64,000 nt of DNA from Phalacrocorax aristotelis (taxonomy: Eukaryota > Chordata > Aves > Suliformes > Phalacrocoracidae), in NCBI RefSeq assembly GCF_949628215.1, contig NC_134288.1, forward strand, positions 9,431,682 through 9,495,681. The letters run 5' to 3'. Shown here in pieces: positions 58,241 to 64,000 of the stretch. Under the pieces are notes generated by a model. The model had not been told where the DNA came from. It was given only the letters and a program-made list of their open reading frames with translations, and ran no database searches. The position numbers were made by a program, and so were the translations under genes. Within the stretch, counting starts at the first letter, position 1, and the number at the start of each line of letters is the position of its first letter.

Positions 58241-61200
58241 GTCACCTGATCTTACAACATCTTATGAGATCAAAAGCTAAAGGCTAAAGTAACTAATGCT
58301 TTGGGGATAAGACAATTAAAAATAAACAGAGGTATTTCTTCTCTTTGTAAAATCTATACGTAAGTAGGAACCTACTGCGAGGGCTGTCAGGGACCCTTCA
58401 GAGCCACGGACTATTCCTCCACTTGCCTCATTTCAGCCCTTCCACTGTTTGCATGGCACAAGCGCTGGATCTGCTGGCACTTCAGCTGGAATCAAATCCT
58501 GCTCCCCAGTCTCCCACAAAAACTGACCAAAGGCTAAAACTATTTCTAAGAATGAAACCCTTTTGGTACGAACGAGGCATCCTACTACACTTTCAAATAG
58601 GAATATACAGAGTATAAACGAATCAGAAGTTAATTATAAAACCAGTCATAACAGCTAATAAAACACTGGGAGGTAAATATCTGCTCAGGTGATATCATTC
58701 TGCCACAGAGCCAAGGTCCCACTTCACAAAGGCCAGTTGATATTAATGGGTGAGTATTCCATGTGGTTCTACCTACGTATCTCCCCCAGAGCTTCCACAG
58801 TCTGACATTGCAGCTGCTGCTGAATTAATGACAAGCTTGAGACTTTTTACACACAAAATGTGAGCTATGTTCTTCAAATGACCCTCCAAGAGCTCAGAAG
58901 CTCTGAAGGGACCAGGGATGAAATCCAACCATTCACAATCTGCTGAACAGATAAAATTAATTCATGAAGATTCTCACTAAGGACAAGCTCAACAATTTAT
59001 GGAGGTTCTTGTCAGTTTAACCTTTACATCTTCTCCACTATCTAAATTATTTCTGTAGGAATTGTCACTGTGACTTTAAGAAACTGCAAGAAAGTTATCT
59101 GCCAAAAAAAAAAAAAAAAGAAAAGGGGAACTTTCATCCCTTCAGGGATGTGGACAGCAATAACAAACAACTTGTAGAGTTCAGTAGTTCACAGCAACTA
59201 TGAGACCGAAATGACTCTCAGACACAGCGTGGATCAGTTGAGCACAGTCTTGTTTAGAGATTTGCCTGATGTAAAGTCAGGACCCCGCTGGACCATATTT
59301 CTGCATTCAGCACAGGTAAGTACTTTAGTTTAGTTTCCTCCTGAACATACTCCAATTCACCTTAATGCCCAGACAAAAAGATCCAGTTATTAGTATCTGT
59401 AGACATGCACTGGGCAACTGCACTCACCTCTCCAGTGCTCTGCTCAGAATTTGCCCAGCTTACCTCCGTTCTTATCTACTGATGAAGCAAAAACGTAGCC
59501 ATCCTCAGAACTGGTGATTAGGATAGCTGTGTCAGGATTTTGCTGCTCACATTTCTGTTGTAAAATCACCTAGAAGGGAGGCCACAGAGTGACTCATGCA
59601 TTGTCTGCTCTTCTTACTCTGTGGCCGGTGGGTGGGCTGCAGAGCAGGACCAACAATTCCAACCCTTTGTACAGTTGCTGTTTCACCCCTTAGATCTTTC
59701 TGCTAGCTTTGGTCATTTTGTTTTTGCTAAAACTTCAGTTTTAACAGCAGCTTTCTGGTTCTTGAGAGAATCGACACATATCTTGACGTTTTCACCTTCT
59801 GCTGGTTGGGCTCTCTGCAAATGTCAGAAGCATCACCACATGCCCAAAGTTCCTACACTTCAAATCATGCTTCACAGACCATTACAGTCATGCTTTTATC
59901 TGAAGTACATTCTGCACGTTTGAAGTCCATCACAGCCCTTTTTGAAGGGCATTATTTCAAGATTAAGCATAAGAGAATATCTTGTAAAGACAAATTCTGC
60001 AGCAACTTTACTGAGATATAAAACACCCAGAATTAGAACACTATGCTGCTGACAAAGATGAGGCAGAGAGAGAAGCTAGAATGCTAGGAGGTTATGCTTC
60101 TTCATTTCTAAAAGAATCTGTTGCTTGGGAGCAGGATGCCTGTAGAAGAAGCAACAGTGCTTACACAGTGAGCAGAGTTTGGATCAAGCGCAAGTTTGCT
60201 CCAGCTCTTACCTAAACCACAGAACCACACTTGCTGATGTCCTCTTGCATGAGCAGTCTCTTCTCCTTTGGGCTGTTTCATGACAAGTGAAGCAGATGCC
60301 AAGTCTCTGCAAAAGTAGAAACAGAAAACAGAATTCTCTTTAGCACCTTGATGCATCGTGTAAGACTGGCTATATGAGCCCACCCAGCATGTTTTCCTCT
60401 CGTCAGCATCACTTGTAGCTTGCACAAAAACTTTGTTTCTTTTGCATACTTCTCACTGATTCCTCTTGATTTTCAGTAAATGTCTGACCATGGGAAATGA
60501 ATCATGTTTCATCATTGATATTTTCTACTATCTTTCTTTCATCACGCTGCATTTAATACCACTCATTGGCTCCAATAATAAGCACTAAGAGCAAAACAGT
60601 ATCCACTACTAGAAGCACTTGGAAAAGTTGAATCACTTTTTTAGAGACACACCTGGCAGGATGGCTACAGCAGTTTCCAGTAGAGTCAACTTATAGTGGC
60701 TCCACTGAGAACAAGACAGGGCCACCAGCTCAGCACAGGATCAACTCCACAGCCAAACAATATCCATTAGAATACCAAGATGATGAAATCCCTTTCTACT
60801 TTTGTAAAAATAAACTGCTTTGTGAAACCTAAGGTAAAGAACACGATGCATTTGTAAAGCATGCAAAAATCCCACTCGGGTACTAGCAGTGCCGTCTGGA
60901 AGCTGCAAGAGATTCTGAGCACCAACATGTAAATCAGAGCACCGAGTCAGTCATGAACAGAGTTTTAATCTAAATTTGTTCCATTGATGTGACAGAAATT
61001 TATTCCACATCAAGCTGTTTATATTATGATGTGCAAGTGAGTAGATTTAGCTCACGTTTCAGTCTGCTAGAAGCCAAGATATTTTAGAAACACAGTCCAT
61101 TTAATTCTACTTGGTTTTTACTGCTGGAGTACTATTAATATGCACACTGCTTTTATTTGGATAACTTCTCAATCACTCTTCAACTAGTTTCTAGTGGGCA

Positions 61201-64000
61201 CTTCTCCAAAACCATAATACCCCTGCAAATACTCACCATGGGCCCAGCTCAGGAAAGGCTAAAGACAGACAGGACTGCAGAACAGTGATAAAGCATAATG
61301 TAACAAAGCCCATCTCCATGTGTTAATTAGCACTGGTGAGAAACAAGTTTAGGGTTTTTTTTTAAAAAAAAAAAAAAAAAAACACTCTTAAGTAAGCATA
61401 AGGGTAATTTGATGAGCTGGACAACATATAATTTGAATGCCTGCATGAACCAAACAAAGCATTCAGCAAAAGAACTACCGGTAATGTCATAGTCCAGAGA
61501 GAGAGGGAGCAGCTACCTGCGCACACCCAGGTCTCAGATATGCCTATGCCATTAGAAATGGGATGATTTCACTACAGACCCGATTGCATCAGACCAGCTC
61601 ACATTCCCAACACCGAAATACATGCATCTTGTACAGTTTCATCCAGCATTACAAAAGGATGCCTTTGCCTCCCTGATGGATTGTGTGTCTAGGGCTCATG
61701 CAAGCTGTCCCCAAGAGGAGAGAGTGCACTCCATTGCCAAGATCTCATCAGTTATGCACCAACTCTTTAGAACTATTCATTATACAAATTCATAAATGAG
61801 AACAAAGAACAAACTCATTACTAGCTCTTGATGGAGACAGGACATTATAGCTATCAGACAAATGTAGTGGCACGATAACTGGATTAGGAGATCTGTAAAT
61901 ACAGCTTGTTGGAATGGGAAGCTCTGTAACAATTTTTAAAGTAGAAAGGAAACAATGCCTTAAGGACATCTGCAGGGCTGTGTTAGTAGCGAGAGTGCCA
62001 TTAAAGCCTAGCATATACCGAGCTACTCTGTCATGCAGAGTCTGTCTAAATCATCATCTCCTTGTGTGCACATTGAGAAGCATTTCCCTTCTCTCACCCA
62101 TGCCCTTTTTCACCGGAAAGGTAGCACACATGAAGAAGTTGCTTACTTTATTCTAACAGGCATCAACAACAGGACAATGGTCCATCAATATATCCCTGCC
62201 AGGATTGGATGGGTCACTTTTGTCTGCAAACAAGTACAGCACATTAAAATCACATTAACATGCAACAAACATCATGAGGCCAAAAATACAGGGAATCAAA
62301 AGGTGGAAAAATTCTAATTGTATGAATGCTACTTAATTACTTTAAAGGTTACAAGAGAACCCTGACACAATACAGGCTTTATATACCAGCCTTTGCAGAA
62401 ATTTCTACCAAGCTTAGCACAGTTCTGCCCTACTACTAGAACTGTGCTGCCATTAACGCTGACCAGCATCAAATGGCTGATTAAGACATGAATCTCAGTA
62501 TTAATAATAAAACAGTGAGTGTCAGAAAAATAGCTATTATAAGCATGTATGATGTCAGCTGCAGAATGGAGAAAAACTTTTATGGTGTCTTGCCAATAAC
62601 ATTCATCTCAGGGGAACCATCAAAACTGAGGATGCCTTTGTCTAAAGCAATCACTGATGGCCTATGAGCAGAGAAAATTACACCTATGCATGAATATTAC
62701 AACAGGTAATTTGAAACACGTTGCAGATTCTCAGCAGAGGTTGCATAGGATAGGTCTGTGCGTCTGTCTGAGTCTACATGAAGAATTCCAGGGTAAATAA
62801 AGAAGGCACAAAAAGGAAAGATAGAAAATCGGACAAGAGGAGACACTGGCTAAAAAGAGAGCAAGGCAAAGAAGGGAACAAAGGTGAGACATTTATAAAA
62901 GTATCCAAACCTTGAGCATCTGTAATAGTCACAGACAGAAACTCCTGATCTAATCAGGTTTAGAAAGAACCTCCATCCAGACAATGAAGCTCGATTGATT
63001 ATATCCGTACCCAGGTAAAAAATTATTACAGAAGAGCAGGGGCCATTGCTGGCCTTCACTTCATGCAAAGCTAATGCTGCATGCAAGTGCTATGCAAATT
63101 GTTAACTCTGTTCCCAGAAGGAAAACCAGAGAAACCCAGCACACGGCTAGTCCCTTCACTCCTTTTTGAGGAATAAGAGAGGAAAAGAATGTCTCCTTTT
63201 GCAGTGGGCTAGCTGTTAAAGACTGCAAGGAAAAGGAAGGACAAATTGCATGATATCACAGTCCAAGCAGAAAAGGCAGTAGAGAAACAAGGTGTGGAAA
63301 GAGCAGCTCAGGAGAAGGATACAGCATGTCCTCTTCCTGCAGGCTGGAACAACTATGAAGCAGAAGTCAAGTGCAGCCACTCTTTATACAAACCCTTGGA
63401 TAGCACAACAGCCAGGACTGGGCTCTGGCAAGTAATATAGTCATGATTTACAACCTAAAATCAGAGAGTCCTAATAGAAAAATAACAGCCTGTCAGTGTA
63501 AGTGATGGTGCTTGCAACGGCCTGCCAGCCTCTCAGAGCAGCCGCTTACAGCAACCGCTGTCAAGGAAAAGGAATGACCAGCCTGGGCAATGGGCTCTTC
63601 TGTCAGGAGGGAGGGCCAAAGGGGCTCCTGTTTTGCTTTGGGGATAGTTGGTTTCTCTGGTTTACAAGTCCCGGACAACCCCCAGAGCAGGAGGCTCAGA
63701 CTCCCAACAGGCACCTTCCAGATCAGTAGCACTTGGTACCCTAATGGAAGAAACACAGCTACTGCTAAAAACTAGAACATTGGCAAAAAAGGACGTGAAC
63801 ACTGTGAGCACAGGTGAAGGAGCACAGAGCCAACTGATTACAAACCAGGATCAACTTTTGGCTTAAAAAAGGGGCCCAGACAAGAAGCTCACACCTGTTC
63901 CAAGATGCCTGGAAATTAGTGTCTCTTTGCACTAGAGAAAATTGCTTTGCAAACAGAGAAAGCATTTCTGGAAGGAAGCTCTTTTGGACTGGCCTTCTGC
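58241..64000. other. Noncoding-looking region to the window end
   Basis: Mostly AT-rich unique-looking sequence with a poly(A) run near 59106-59120 and a T/A homopolymer junction near 61354-61382. No CR1 tail, RNA gene or coding exon was recognised. Confidence 0.45.
61354..61382. repeat. Poly(T)-poly(A) homopolymer junction
   Basis: A run of about 9-10 T is followed directly by about 19 A, which can fold back as a snap-back hairpin. No flanking retroelement was recognised. Confidence 0.75.

Overview
This window is avian nuclear genomic DNA. Two kinds of sequence support that. First, there are chicken-repeat-1 (CR1) LINE copies of the bird type, with the characteristic 3' tail and reverse-transcriptase frame. 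Second, there are two complete split genes of the BPI/LBP/PLUNC (BPIF) superfamily that I recognise as the bird egg proteins TENP (ovoglobulin G2) and ovocalyxin-36. I read the sequence as the bird BPIF cluster that lies on chromosome 20 in chicken. The species is not resolved. None of the continuous open frames is a whole gene; the real genes are made of short exons that I assembled by splice sites, phase and family exon lengths.

Layout: (1) 1.5-6.0 kb, minus strand: remains of a third BPIFB-type gene. Exons 2, 3, 4, 5, 12, 13, 14 and 15 are recognisable, but exons 6-11 are missing and there are several frame and splice lesions. I call it a pseudogene. (2) 10.2-16.4 kb, plus strand: intact TENP, 15 coding exons, 453 aa. 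(3) 17.8-18.9 kb: a 5'-truncated CR1 on the minus strand between the two working genes. (4) 21.3-33.3 kb, minus strand: intact ovocalyxin-36, a TATA-box promoter and noncoding exon 1 followed by 15 coding exons, 458 aa. One intron carries an old CR1. (5) 33.3-64 kb: no coding gene that I can support. It holds a CpG island near 39.4-39.9 kb (probable promoter), four further CR1 fragments, a 15-copy 10-bp minisatellite grown from a CR1 tail, and short simple repeats.

TENP and ovocalyxin-36 are convergent (tail to tail), and the pseudogene is head to head with TENP. The two intact genes share the same exon pattern almost length for length (61-64, 92, 174-177, 165-168, 68, 43-46, 64 and 77 nt). 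The fossil keeps the 64-, 46-, 64- and 76-nt members, so all three come from tandem duplication with later inversion. Both intact proteins are secreted lipid-binding-fold proteins of egg white or eggshell, with the paired cysteines of the N-terminal BPI domain retained.
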